DNA of 57,906 bases from an uncultured Planktomarina sp. (GCA_913047725.1 CAJWTH010000003.1:1-57906); one strand, 5' to 3'; shown: positions 1-7,958, counted from the first letter of the stretch. The notes: a model not told the origin generated them from the letters alone. Program-made: numbers and translations.

Positions 1-201
1 TACAACGATTGGTTCATCAAAGTCTGGATGTGGATTTTCTGTCCTGTTGCAAAAGCGGCAAGCCGCATCACTTTTGTTGTAAATAAATTTTGGGTTACAC
101 ATTATCTTTTGTTTTCCTGCCACTTAAAGCCTTTGCCATTAATCACTCTTTTCCATTACTTCAGATGTAGGGCAATAGCGTGTATATCAAAATTTAATTT
201 A
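1..201 (+). other. Open frame entering from the left edge, unidentified
   Basis: Frame 1 is open from the first base to a TGA at 199-201, giving 66 residues without a start codon inside the window. The first 30 residues are rich in Trp, Phe, Val and Ala and could be the end of a membrane protein; the rest looks less protein-like. It could equally be chance. No family was recognised. Confidence 0.15.
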
Positions 202-245
202 TGATTAGACCTAAATAATTTATCAGATCTGTCGTTTTTATTTTT

Positions 246-416
246 ATGACGGATAATGAAATTATTTACACAATTTGGGGAACAGGCCCACTTAGGAAGC
301 AGTTTGATGTCGCGCCCTACTCGCTAAAGCCCGATGAACTGAAAACCCTACACCGTTTGGACAATTTCAAGTCACCTGTGAATACTAATAGGTTAGTCAC
401 CTCAAGTATTGAATGA
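246..416 (+). CDS. Possible 56-residue hypothetical protein
   Basis: An ATG at 246 opens 56 codons ending in TGA at 414-416. The predicted peptide is soluble and of mixed charge (starts MTDNEIIYTIWGTGPL). No purine-rich ribosome-binding site precedes the ATG; the upstream bases are a T run. No family was recognised. Apart from this frame and the frame entering from the edge, positions 1-557 show nothing I can assign. Confidence 0.2.
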   Translation: MTDNEIIYTIWGTGPLRKQFDVAPYSLKPDELKTLHRLDNFKSPVNTNRLVTSSIE

Positions 417-557
417 CGCTAATAGGTAGCAGGGAATGCGGAACCAGCAGTGCGGCATTTTCTAATCTAAAAATAGCCATCCAATTTTCTTTAATGTCTT
501 CATAATTCTGCTACCCTTCGATATGAGGTAATTGAACCGCATTTAGGAGAGATAACC

Positions 558-851
558 ATGAGAAAATATGTCTATGATATGTGGTGCGTTGTCATGGATC
601 ATGACAAAAACCCATTAAGAAATATTCCAAACACAGCGACACGACATATGATTATGCAAATACTTGCATGGATGTGGTGCATCGCTTTTGGGCTAATTGT
701 TGGCAGTTGGTATGCTGTTGGCGTAAGCCTGATAGGCCATTTTTTATTACTAGGGGCTGTTGCAATTACCGTAGCGACATTTGAGACGGCCAAACGCAAA
801 CCACAAATCTTTATGAATGGACTACGTGGTAAAGGTGGAGAACATGAATAA
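558..851 (+). CDS. Small inner-membrane protein, 97 aa, unknown function
   Basis: The ATG at 558 is preceded by a good ribosome-binding site, AGGAGA, at 545-550. The protein has a short charged N-terminus with several Cys/Trp/Met residues, then two hydrophobic stretches at about residues 32-50 and 54-75 that should span the membrane as a hairpin. A basic, glycine-rich tail (TAKRKPQ...RGKGGEHE) probably lies in the cytoplasm. No enzymatic motif is visible and I do not recognise the family. It stands alone: the next gene is 90 bp away on the opposite strand and convergent. The strong Shine-Dalgarno and coherent membrane pattern make it likely real. Confidence 0.65.
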   Translation: MRKYVYDMWCVVMDHDKNPLRNIPNTATRHMIMQILAWMWCIAFGLIVGSWYAVGVSLIGHFLLLGAVAITVATFETAKRKPQIFMNGLRGKGGEHE

Positions 852-941
852 AAGTGGGATAATTTTTTTCAGTTGATTATTTGAACACTAACATAAATCT
901 GCAGGGTGAGTTGGATCAATTGGCTTGCCCTCTAAATTTAT

Positions 942-1517
942 TTATTCCCAATCCACCCGGTACATTGTTTCATTTCTTCTTAAGAAGAAGGGTGTAAATG
1001 GGCCACTGTAAATGGCTTGAATGGGACTTCCATTGATAGAAAGCCCATCTTTGAGCAATGCTTTTTCCAAAACATTGGCGTATTTTTTATTTCTTTTATT
1101 AGTTGATTTCCCAGAGTATTTGATAACTGCATAATGCCCACCTTTTACAGTAACCAGTTTTACATTATCGGCCTTCGGAATTGGAGTATTCAGTTTAGAA
1201 TAACTTTTGGGTAAGAAAAAATGCATCGTTAAACCGCTACCGTCATCTGATTTTAGGACAGGGACGGTCATTGCAATCTTTGACGCAGTTTTGTTTTCGC
1301 CAGAAATGTATCTAAATAATCGCCTAAATGCCCCATCTTCTCCTGAAACCTGTAGAGTTTGAACAGCTAGCCTATCCTCGTAGTATCTTATTTCATATAC
1401 TTTGGTAGTTTTGAGTAGTCTGTAGGTTGGTTCTTCATATGCCATGGCTGCACCAATATGATTGAAATAAAAAAGAATAAAAAAAGTTATAAATTTCAAC
1501 ATATTTTTGTTTTTCAT
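942..1517 (-). CDS. SOUL-family haem-binding protein, exported
   Basis: The protein is recognisable as a SOUL/HBP family member: an early YRLLKTTKVYEIRYYED segment, a central block with KIAMTVPVL, and the terminal pattern PFTPFFLRRNE. SOUL proteins bind haem or related hydrophobic ligands; their bacterial role is not settled. I chose the ATG at 1517 (191 aa), which starts MKNKNMLKFITFF and gives a signal peptide ending near AAMA-YEE, so the mature protein should be periplasmic. An in-frame ATG at 1553 adds 12 residues ahead of the signal and is less attractive; neither start has a strong ribosome-binding site. It is not in an operon. Family call is firm; the start is not. Confidence 0.85.
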   Translation of the reverse strand: MKNKNMLKFITFFILFYFNHIGAAMAYEEPTYRLLKTTKVYEIRYYEDRLAVQTLQVSGEDGAFRRLFRYISGENKTASKIAMTVPVLKSDDGSGLTMHFFLPKSYSKLNTPIPKADNVKLVTVKGGHYAVIKYSGKSTNKRNKKYANVLEKALLKDGLSINGSPIQAIYSGPFTPFFLRRNETMYRVDWE

Positions 1518-1770
1518 TCTATGCACTTTGTCCCACCATGTAGTGTACAACATTCATCTTGAGGCTGTCACTATATCGCATGAATAAACTGAACTTGGTT
1601 AAAAAAACTAAAAGTGCATTGCTGTTTTTGTGGGTTGAGGTGAGGATTTCATAAGACACTACTTTTAAAAATTAAGCATCCAAGAACTGGAAATTTCTAA
1701 TCGAATTAAGGATTAGCTGTTGTTAACTACAATTCTAACGAGAATTTAGATGTAGATTAAATTGGTAAAG

Positions 1771-1798
1771 AAAAAAGGCTAGACTCGAAAGCCTAGCC
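1771..1798 (-). terminator. Probable rho-independent terminator, leftward
   Basis: On the minus strand, GGCTAG (1798-1793) and CTAGCC (1782-1777) pair around a 10-nt loop, followed directly by a run of six T (1776-1771). This is a good intrinsic terminator for leftward transcription. The oddity is that no protein gene on the minus strand lies to its right, so whatever it terminates is non-coding or very short. Confidence 0.5.
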
Positions 1799-1895
1799 AT
1801 GAAGTTTAACATCACAGGGAGACTGCTTACTTGCAAAAAGTGTGCCACAATCTCACAAAAGACCAAGTTGTAGTTTAACCTAGTCTTTTTGGTGG
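1771..1895 (-). ncRNA. Candidate small RNA, unknown class
   Basis: A leftward terminator at 1771-1798 has no minus-strand gene upstream. Within about 90 nt to its right is a second stem-loop, AAAAGAC pairing with GTCTTTT (extendable with wobble pairs), near 1857-1890. Two hairpins, the last ending in a U tract, in a gene-free gap is what a small trans-acting RNA looks like. I saw no match to 6S, SRP, tmRNA or RNase P RNA. The right boundary is a guess; strand is inferred only from the U tract. Confidence 0.25.
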
Positions 1896-2000
1896 TGCCT
1901 TACATTGTAGTGAACCTGCGATATGTCTGCGAACCTTTTTCTAAGATTTGGAAAAAGCGCGTGGTTGCATTAATTGCGGTTCTGAGGGTAGCCTTGTGAA

Positions 2001-2189
2001 ATGGATAATCATTTAAACCCTCTCAATCAATACAGGCAGAGATGTCCAAGGTGTCAGTCACCTTTGAAAACTGTCGTGGTGCATGGACATGAGCAGTGCC
2101 TAATCTGTAAGTCCAATATATTTGAGTGCTGCTCAGGCGATACCTGCGACACTGATCATGACTTGACTGTTGGGTACAAGAGGGCGTGA
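2001..2189 (+). CDS. Zinc-ribbon miniprotein, 62 aa
   Basis: This small protein carries two CxxC knuckles, CPRC (residues 15-18) and CLIC (33-36), plus a C-terminal CC...C cluster (ECCSGDTCD). Between the knuckles lies the segment VVVHGHEQC. I know this type as short zinc-ribbon proteins of alphaproteobacteria with no assigned role; the knuckles imply bound zinc and possibly a nucleic acid or protein contact. The ribosome-binding site is poor: GAGGG near 1984 is about 13 bases from the ATG. The isolated location gives no functional hint. I am fairly confident it is coding because of the Cys pattern. Confidence 0.6.
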   Translation: MDNHLNPLNQYRQRCPRCQSPLKTVVVHGHEQCLICKSNIFECCSGDTCDTDHDLTVGYKRA

Positions 2190-2341
2190 GTTTAAGAAGA
2201 ATGAAGTTGTCTATGCGTGTCATTGCCGTTTTTATTGAAAATGTAAGGCTACTGCGTACTGAACTAGAATATCTTACGATATTAGTTATGTGGCATCTAA
2301 CAATGGCCAGCCTAAGTCCTTTGAGAATCTACGATAACTGA

Positions 2342-3193
2342 ATGGTAAAATATATAGATAATGTAAATGCTCGTGCTCACTTAAGGTTTATGGAATGGCA
2401 AGCTGTATTGCGGTTGACGCACCACCGTGACCACACAGAAATGGCGCAAGCTTTTCCTGAGTACATAGAAGTGTGTAATCAATGGCACGAAAAATATAAA
2501 ACTTACATCAAGCGGAACCCAAGGAGGCCCAGGGCGGTTGCCCTTAATTCAATTTATTTAAGTTTGCTGAATAACAAAATTGAAAATTTAGAAGAGTTTT
2601 ACATAAGATTAAGCACAGAAGTTACAAATCTCAGGACGAGTAAGTCTCGTATACGGAAGGTTGTGCTTGATGACGAAAATTATGTAACTGAGTTCAGATT
2701 TGGAACAAAAATAGACAGTTTCGGAAATAATAACAGGATTGTTAATTTGGTTCTCAAGGAGGCTGTAGAACTTGTTCATGCTGATTATACGAAAAATGAG
2801 TTAAATAGCGCTTTTAATGACTTGGCTCTGGAATATGTAGAAGCCCAGATAAATAAAGAGGAGTTAGTGGCTCTAAGGGATTTATTTTTTAAAAAGGTTT
2901 ATGCCATGGAAAAATCTATAACACGCGCAGAGGCACTCATTTTAAGAAACTCTGATAAAAAATTGGCGAAAGATGCGTATCACCTGTACGGAATTTTTAA
3001 ACTGCGTTGTGAGGTTGGTGATGCTTGGACGTTATCTCAAACGGAACTTGCCAGAGAAAAGTTAGGTGTTGGAAAGCCGGCAGCTCTGAAAGCGGTAGAT
3101 TTACTCATTAAATTAAAATTAATTGAAATATTTGAGCAAGTGACTTTGGTTAGTGCTGAAGCACAGGCGACTGTTTACAGGCGTATAGGCTGA
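2342..3193 (+). CDS. Hypothetical protein with a C-terminal winged-helix-like segment
   Basis: A 283-residue soluble, helix-rich protein. The N-terminal two thirds are charged and show no motif I recognise. The last ~70 residues read like a winged-helix DNA-binding unit: TLSQTELAREKLGVGKPAALKAV resembles helix-turn-recognition helix, followed by LLIKLKLIEIFEQ and a short strand. That arrangement is seen in replication initiators and some transcription regulators, but I cannot place it in either. Codon use looks more A/T-rich than in the core genes. The ATG at 2342 follows a weak purine stretch. It is alone between the zinc-ribbon gene and a gap, and may be an acquired gene. Confidence 0.65.
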   Translation: MVKYIDNVNARAHLRFMEWQAVLRLTHHRDHTEMAQAFPEYIEVCNQWHEKYKTYIKRNPRRPRAVALNSIYLSLLNNKIENLEEFYIRLSTEVTNLRTSKSRIRKVVLDDENYVTEFRFGTKIDSFGNNNRIVNLVLKEAVELVHADYTKNELNSAFNDLALEYVEAQINKEELVALRDLFFKKVYAMEKSITRAEALILRNSDKKLAKDAYHLYGIFKLRCEVGDAWTLSQTELAREKLGVGKPAALKAVDLLIKLKLIEIFEQVTLVSAEAQATVYRRIG

Positions 3194-3427
3194 CATATTG
3201 TTTGCTCTATGAAAACATTGATACGCCGTACAAAATTATGTGACATGGAAAATATAAAAAATATCTTGAAGTTTACGCCGATAATATAAAATATTATTGG
3301 CAGACCATTTAAACCTAAAAATAGTAAATTTTAAAATAAAAATAATTACAAATGTTGGCTATAACTCGGCTATCAGCATTGGAAAAAACTAATGCTTGAA
3401 AATGAAAAATTTAGATAAGAAAACCAA

Positions 3428-3604
3428 ATGCAACTTCTCGCTTATGGACATGAAGGGGGTAACAAAAATAAGGTTTGGTCAGTGATGGACGTTCCGTCTT
3501 TGGAGCACATGGCTGGAATGATGAATAAACCAGAAATCATTAAAATGAGAGAAAAGGCTGGGGCAATTACCAAAACTCAAAAAATGATTAAGCTTGTAGA
3601 ATAA
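3428..3604 (+). CDS. Short ORF, possible C-terminal remnant of an alpha/beta-barrel domain
   Basis: An ATG at 3428 opens 58 codons. The peptide contains VWSVMDVPSLEHMAGMM and ends MREKAGAITKTQKMIKLVE. That resembles the C-terminal half of small dimeric ferredoxin-like (ABM/Dabb type) proteins, where a strand precedes a helix with a Met/Pro-rich segment. The N-terminal strand expected in that fold is missing: in the same frame a TAA stands four codons upstream of the ATG. It is therefore either a very small protein or the surviving 3' part of a broken gene. The family resemblance is inferred by eye. Confidence 0.35.
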   Translation: MQLLAYGHEGGNKNKVWSVMDVPSLEHMAGMMNKPEIIKMREKAGAITKTQKMIKLVE

Positions 3605-3736
3605 AGTCACTTTGGTTGGATATAAAGTGATTTTAGAGTTATAACAGCAGCCCACTTTATGATCGTATTTAATGACAGCATAGGGTGTGCCACTCTGAAA
3701 AAACCTTAAATAAATTAATAAGTTTGGCAGTAGTAG

Positions 3737-3898
3737 TCAAACCAACGTAACGCATTTTTTTGATTCATTGTCCCAAGTCATTCCTGGTAAGCAGAACTGG
3801 GATGGGTCAGATCCCCCATTGGGGCAGCTGGGTGCTTCTTGAGCTATCGCTGTTGTTGAGTGAAAAAATATGATTATAAAAGTCAGAACTTTTTTCAT
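3737..3898 (-). CDS. Small secreted cysteine-containing protein, 53 aa
   Basis: On the minus strand, an ATG at 3898 opens 53 codons ending TGA at 3737. Residues 1-19 form a classical signal peptide: MKK, a hydrophobic core (VLTFIIIFF) and a cleavage site near AIA-QE. The short mature part has three cysteines in the arrangement SCPNGG...FCLPGMTWD...KKCV, reminiscent of small exported alphaproteobacterial proteins with a CxxGMTWD...CV signature. A ribosome-binding site AAGGA lies about ten bases before the ATG. It is likely periplasmic or secreted; function unknown. The signal peptide and Shine-Dalgarno together make this more than a chance ORF. Confidence 0.65.
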   Translation of the reverse strand: MKKVLTFIIIFFHSTTAIAQEAPSCPNGGSDPSQFCLPGMTWDNESKKCVTLV

Positions 3899-4077
3899 TA
3901 TCTATTTTCCTTTAAAAACTGGATAGAACTAGGTCTCTTTTCTCTTTTCATATTAAGTAAGTACCACCCTACCTTTACTGGCTGATAATAATTTAGGGTT
4001 GCTGGTCAGGGTGTCGGTTTATGTCAGCATGTAGCTTTCTAATTTATTATCTTGTGTGTTAGTATACAATGTCAGCC

Positions 4078-4093
4078 TTGAACAATTGTTTAA
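4078..4093. promoter_or_regulatory. Palindrome in front of the LacI-type gene, possible operator
   Basis: TTGAACAATTGTTTAA reads as an inverted repeat with one mismatch across its 16 bases and ends 33 bp before the GTG start of the LacI-family gene. Such regulators often bind their own promoter. The centre is AT rather than the CG common in LacI operators, so the assignment is tentative. Confidence 0.3.
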
Positions 4094-4125
4094 AGGTTTT
4101 TAGATAGAAAAATATGGATTGAAGT

Positions 4126-5148
4126 GTGACACAAAGAAAATATCCCCTCACTTTGAGAGATGTATCTGAAGTCTCTGGCGTTTCTGAGATGACTGTAAGT
4201 CGAGTTCTGCGCAATAAGGGTGATGTTTCAGCGACGACCCGTTCTAAAGTTTTAGATGCGACCAAGTCTTTGGGTTATGTTCCGAATAAAATTGCGGGTG
4301 CTCTCGCCTCGCAACGGGTTAACCTAGTTGCTGTAATTATCCCCTCCATGTCTAACATGGTGTTTCCAGAAGTGATGACTGGAATATCACAGGCGTTGGA
4401 TGAAACTGACTTGCAACCTGTCGTTGGAATCACCAATTATCTCCCTGAACGAGAGGAAAAAGTATTATATGAGATGTTATCTTGGCGTCCTTCGGGCATA
4501 ATTATTGCGGGTCTTGAGCAATCTGAAGCTTCGCGCGTAATGTTAGCAAACTCAGGCATTCCAGTTGTACAAATCATGGACATAGATGGAGATCCCATTG
4601 ATGCGATGGTTGGCATTTCCCATCGCCGTGCTGGTCGAAAAATGGCAGAAGCTATTCTGAAATCTGGCTATCAAAATATTGGTTTTATGGGAACCCAAAC
4701 ACCACTTGATCACCGCGCTAGAAAACGATTTGAAGGTTTCACGCAGGCCTTGGCAAAGCAGGGAGTAGAAATTGTTGACCGTGAATTTTACACAGGTGGC
4801 TCTGCGCTTGCGAAGGGCCGTGAGATGACAGAATCTATTCTGACTAGGTCTCCTGATTTAGATTTCATATATTATTCAAATGATATGATTGGCGCGGGTG
4901 GTTTGTTGCATTTGTGGGACAAAAAAATTGATATTCCTAGTCAGGTAGGCCTGGCAGGTTTTAATCAGGTTGAGCTTATTGATGGCCTTCCACTTCGGTT
5001 AGCCACAATGGACAGTTGTCGGTTTGAAATAGGTCAAACAGCCGCTCAGATTATTGCAGTACGTAATGGCTTGCTAGACTTGCCTTTAGAGAACATTGTT
5101 GAACTTTCACCAAAAATAGAATTTGGTGATACCCTACTTAGAAAATGA
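4126..5148 (+). CDS. LacI-family (GntR-like) transcriptional regulator
   Basis: The N-terminal helix-turn-helix (about residues 9-30) reads LRDVSEVSGVSEMTVSRVLR, followed by the usual hinge segment LGYVPNKIAGALAS. Residues 65-340 form a periplasmic-binding-protein-like sugar-sensing domain (VNLVAVIIPSMSNMVFPEV; later FIYYSNDMIGAGGL). The SEMTVSR recognition helix resembles gluconate-type GntR repressors, but the effector cannot be read from the sequence. The start is GTG at 4126; a nearby upstream ATG in frame is followed by a stop. No sugar transporter or catabolic gene is next to it, so its targets lie elsewhere. Its stop codon abuts the stop of the convergent GST gene with no base between. 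Confidence 0.9.
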   Translation: MTQRKYPLTLRDVSEVSGVSEMTVSRVLRNKGDVSATTRSKVLDATKSLGYVPNKIAGALASQRVNLVAVIIPSMSNMVFPEVMTGISQALDETDLQPVVGITNYLPEREEKVLYEMLSWRPSGIIIAGLEQSEASRVMLANSGIPVVQIMDIDGDPIDAMVGISHRRAGRKMAEAILKSGYQNIGFMGTQTPLDHRARKRFEGFTQALAKQGVEIVDREFYTGGSALAKGREMTESILTRSPDLDFIYYSNDMIGAGGLLHLWDKKIDIPSQVGLAGFNQVELIDGLPLRLATMDSCRFEIGQTAAQIIAVRNGLLDLPLENIVELSPKIEFGDTLLRK

Positions 5149-5793
5149 CTACCCCACTCTTGAAAATAAAACTGGTGTGCTTTCTTCTATCCAGAAATCG
5201 TATTTTTTCATAATATTTATGAAAAGATCTGTTTGTAAAAAATGATCAAGCCATCGGTGCACGTTTGGCAAATCCTGTGCATAAAACCAGTTTTTATCAA
5301 TATTTGAAAACTGTCTAATAAAGGGTAGGACAGCCATGTCAGCTAACGAGCAGCCTTCGCCAAACATCCAATTAGACTTTCCAATTTGTACGTTTAAGTC
5401 TGTCAAAAACTTGAGAGCCTTTGCTTGCTCCAACTTTGCATCTAACTCTGGAAATCTAACAAAATATTTTGTGTGATCTAAAGCATCTTTAAAAGGACCA
5501 TCATTTTTTAAGATCCATTCATACCCCTCGTTTGGCATATCTAGCCAGTGTTCTGGATCTCCCCGTTTCAGAGACCAAATCATTATATCAAAACTTTCTT
5601 CAATTATCTCGTTACTAGTAATTAAAACAGGTACGGTTCCCTTAGGTGAGGCTGACAGCAATTCTGGGGCCTTATCGCGTAACAAGATTTCTCTCAGCTG
5701 TACCTGAATACCTGAAACGTAGATTGCTAGTCGTGCACGCATGGCGTATGGGCATCGTCTGAAGCTGTATAAAATTGGCTTAGCATCACTCAA
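5149..5793 (-). CDS. Glutathione S-transferase family protein
   Basis: This 214-residue protein has an N-terminal thioredoxin-like domain beginning KPILYSFRRCPYAMRARLA, with CPYA at the active-site position, and the cis-Pro/substrate segment GTVPVLIT followed by EESFDIM. The rest is the all-helical C-terminal domain (SLADMAVLPFIRQF). It likely uses glutathione for conjugation, reduction or deglutathionylation in the cytoplasm; the substrate is unknown. It is the last gene of a three-gene operon: its ATG overlaps the stop of mtaB by four bases, suggesting translational coupling, although no functional link to lysine synthesis or tRNA modification is obvious. Confidence 0.85.
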   Translation of the reverse strand: MSDAKPILYSFRRCPYAMRARLAIYVSGIQVQLREILLRDKAPELLSASPKGTVPVLITSNEIIEESFDIMIWSLKRGDPEHWLDMPNEGYEWILKNDGPFKDALDHTKYFVRFPELDAKLEQAKALKFLTDLNVQIGKSNWMFGEGCSLADMAVLPFIRQFSNIDKNWFYAQDLPNVHRWLDHFLQTDLFINIMKKYDFWIEESTPVLFSRVG

Positions 5794-7046
5794 GCGGCCT
5801 GTCCCTGCAGTTGTTTGGAAGAGGCGGAAGTAATCTTGGTTTCTATAATTTTACCTTCTGGTTGAGCGTCAGAAAAAACTACCTCTGCAAACTGTGGCGT
5901 ACGACCCATATGTTGGCTTTCCATCAAAACAGCATGTGGTTGGCCAACTTGGGCATTGAGGTGTTTCTCAACCTGTAATTCCCCTAACGCTCGGAGCCGA
6001 GCTGCTCGGACTTTGATTTCACGGCCATCAACTTGGGGCATACGTGCTGCAGGAGTGCGTGAACGCACTGAATAAGGGAAGACATGCAGCCATGTAAGAT
6101 TACACTCTTTGACTAGGGATAACGATCTCTCGAAATGTTCTTCGGTTTCTGTTGGAAAACCTGCAATAATATCTGCACCAAACGTCATTTCTGGACGAAG
6201 ATGGAGGACTTCTTCTGTGAACTGTATGGCATCATTTCGCAGATGGCGACGCTTCATTCGTTTAAGAATTAAGTCATCTCCGTGTTGTAGCGATAGGTGA
6301 AGATGTGGCATCAACCTTTGCTCGCATGCAATAGCCTGCAGCAGGGCGGGGTCAACTTCAATTGAATCAATTGAACTTATCCTTAACCTTGGCAAGTCAG
6401 GCACCAGTCTTAAGATTCTTAGAACCAACTCGCCCAGTTTTGGAGTTGCTGGAAGGTCTGCACCCCAGCTAGTCATATCTACTCCGGTCAAAACAATTTC
6501 AGCATAACCTTTGTCAACTAGTCGTTTAATTTGATCTACGACTACCCCTGCTGGAACTGAACGAGAATTGCCTCGCCCAAATGGGATTATACAGAAGGTG
6601 CATCTGTGATCACATCCGTTTTGAACTTGCACATAAGCACGGCTGCGGGTGCCAAAACCATCAATTAAATGTCCAGCGGTTTCAGTAACCGACATAATAT
6701 CGTCCACTTGAATTGGCTCGGTGCCAAAGCCATCTACCAGACGGCTCCACGTGGACGCTTTCATCTTTTCTGTATTACCAATCACTAGGTCAACTTCTGA
6801 CATTTCGGAAAATGTTTTGGGCTCAACCTGTGCAGCACATCCAGTTACAATAAGCTTTGAATTTGGATGTTTTCGACGGAGTTTGCGAATATCTTGTTTT
6901 GCTTTCCGGACAGCCTCCGCTGTTACCGCACAGGTATTGACAACGACAGTATTACTTAGATTTGCTTTGTCTGCTAAGTCCCTCATGGCCTCAGTCTCAT
7001 ACATATTCAATCGACAACCGTGATTAGAAAAAACGGGTTTATTCAT
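5790..7046 (-). CDS. mtaB: tRNA t6A37 methylthiotransferase MtaB
   Basis: A methylthiotransferase of the radical-SAM family. C11, C39 and C70 (HGCRLN, NTCAVT, TGCAAQ) bind the auxiliary 4Fe-4S cluster. C145, C149 and C152 (NGCDHRCTFC) bind the radical-SAM cluster. A C-terminal TRAM-like part follows. MtaB adds the 2-methylthio group to threonylcarbamoyladenosine-37 in tRNAs reading ANN codons, notably tRNA-Lys(UUU), the tRNA encoded about 0.9 kb away. Length (418 aa) is normal. The ATG overlaps the dapF stop in ATGA, and its own stop overlaps the GST start, so all three genes are probably one transcript. MtaB is preferred over MiaB because of its N-terminal motif and its dapF neighbour. Confidence 0.92.
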   Translation of the reverse strand: MNKPVFSNHGCRLNMYETEAMRDLADKANLSNTVVVNTCAVTAEAVRKAKQDIRKLRRKHPNSKLIVTGCAAQVEPKTFSEMSEVDLVIGNTEKMKASTWSRLVDGFGTEPIQVDDIMSVTETAGHLIDGFGTRSRAYVQVQNGCDHRCTFCIIPFGRGNSRSVPAGVVVDQIKRLVDKGYAEIVLTGVDMTSWGADLPATPKLGELVLRILRLVPDLPRLRISSIDSIEVDPALLQAIACEQRLMPHLHLSLQHGDDLILKRMKRRHLRNDAIQFTEEVLHLRPEMTFGADIIAGFPTETEEHFERSLSLVKECNLTWLHVFPYSVRSRTPAARMPQVDGREIKVRAARLRALGELQVEKHLNAQVGQPHAVLMESQHMGRTPQFAEVVFSDAQPEGKIIETKITSASSKQLQGQAA

Positions 7047-7864
7047 GTTAAGCTCTTTAAAAATTGGGTAGTGAGTGTTCCATTAAATACGTGTGAAGTT
7101 TCGCCTGACATCCAAACACCATCTTCACGCCAATCAACATAAATAGTACCACCGTCTAGATCAATTTGAACTTTACGCGCAGTCAATCCAAGTCTTGCCG
7201 ATGCTACAGCAGCGGCACAAGATGAGGAACCTGACGCTAAAGTAACCCCAACGCCACGCTCCCACACACGCATACGCAAATGATCTTTTGAAACTTTATG
7301 AACAAATTGCACATTAGTTCGTTGGGGAAATAGGGGATCGTTTTCAATATCTGGTGCAACAGCCTCTAATTCGACTTGATCGACATTTTTGACAAAAAAA
7401 GTACAGTGTGGGTTACCCATGCCCGTGGCGGTTGGACTTCCATTCATCGGCAAATGTAATGTATCCATCTCGCGCGCTAGGGGAACCTCGTTCCAAGTTA
7501 ATAAAGGATGTCCCATATTAACGCTTACAGTATTATTTTTATAAAGAGCAAAAAGAATACCTCGTTCTGTTATTAAGGTTAGCCTATCTATACCTAGGCG
7601 CTCCATTTCATAACATGCCACACAGCGAGTTGCATTTCCGCAAGTTTCAGAGCTCGAGCCGTCTTTATTAAAAAATGTCAGGGCAACATCAGCATCTGGA
7701 GAATCACTAATTACAGCGAGTTGGTCAAATCCAATGCCTCGGTGACGATCTCCTAGGGCGCGAACTAATTTAGGAGAAATTTTTTGTATACCATTACGAG
7801 AATCGATAACAACAAAGTCATTACCAAGCCCATGCATCTTCATAAAAGGTATCTGATGGTCCAT
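7043..7864 (-). CDS. dapF: Diaminopimelate epimerase
   Basis: DapF converts LL- to meso-diaminopimelate for lysine and peptidoglycan. The protein opens FMKMHGLGNDFVVIDSRNG, has catalytic Cys75 in ETCGNATRC and the second catalytic Cys216 in SGSSSCAAA, and is 273 residues, normal for the family. It heads the operon dapF-mtaB-GST; upstream on the other side is the rightward tRNA-Lys. With dapB at 26.5 kb it shows that this organism makes lysine through diaminopimelate. The ATG at 7864 lies directly at the homologous N-terminus, so the start is secure. Confidence 0.95.
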   Translation of the reverse strand: MDHQIPFMKMHGLGNDFVVIDSRNGIQKISPKLVRALGDRHRGIGFDQLAVISDSPDADVALTFFNKDGSSSETCGNATRCVACYEMERLGIDRLTLITERGILFALYKNNTVSVNMGHPLLTWNEVPLAREMDTLHLPMNGSPTATGMGNPHCTFFVKNVDQVELEAVAPDIENDPLFPQRTNVQFVHKVSKDHLRMRVWERGVGVTLASGSSSCAAAVASARLGLTARKVQIDLDGGTIYVDWREDGVWMSGETSHVFNGTLTTQFLKSLT

Positions 7865-7919
7865 TTGTGCCGTATATCGATCAAATTAAAAGGAATCTAG
7901 TATAAGCTCAGATAAGCTC

Positions 7920-7948
7920 TTGACCCTGACCGTTACCCTTCCTAAAAC
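7920..7948 (+). promoter_or_regulatory. Likely sigma-70 promoter of tRNA-Lys
   Basis: TTGACC at 7920-7925 and TAAAAC at 7943-7948 are separated by exactly 17 bases. Transcription would start near 7955, a few bases before the mature 5' end of the tRNA at 7959. The -35 box is nearly ideal; the -10 is moderate. Confidence 0.5.
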
Positions 7949-7958
7949 CTCGTTCAGT

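Larger units (their letters stand above)
1554..2000. other. Intergenic stretch with two hairpins and no convincing gene
   Basis: This 447-bp gap lies between the SOUL gene (leftward) and the zinc-ribbon gene (rightward). It holds two stem-loops (1777-1798 and about 1857-1890) and two micro-ORFs with a CxxC pair. One runs 1799-1873 and encodes 24 residues. The other is a short open frame just before 2001 with no ATG. No promoter was convincing. Confidence 0.4.
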
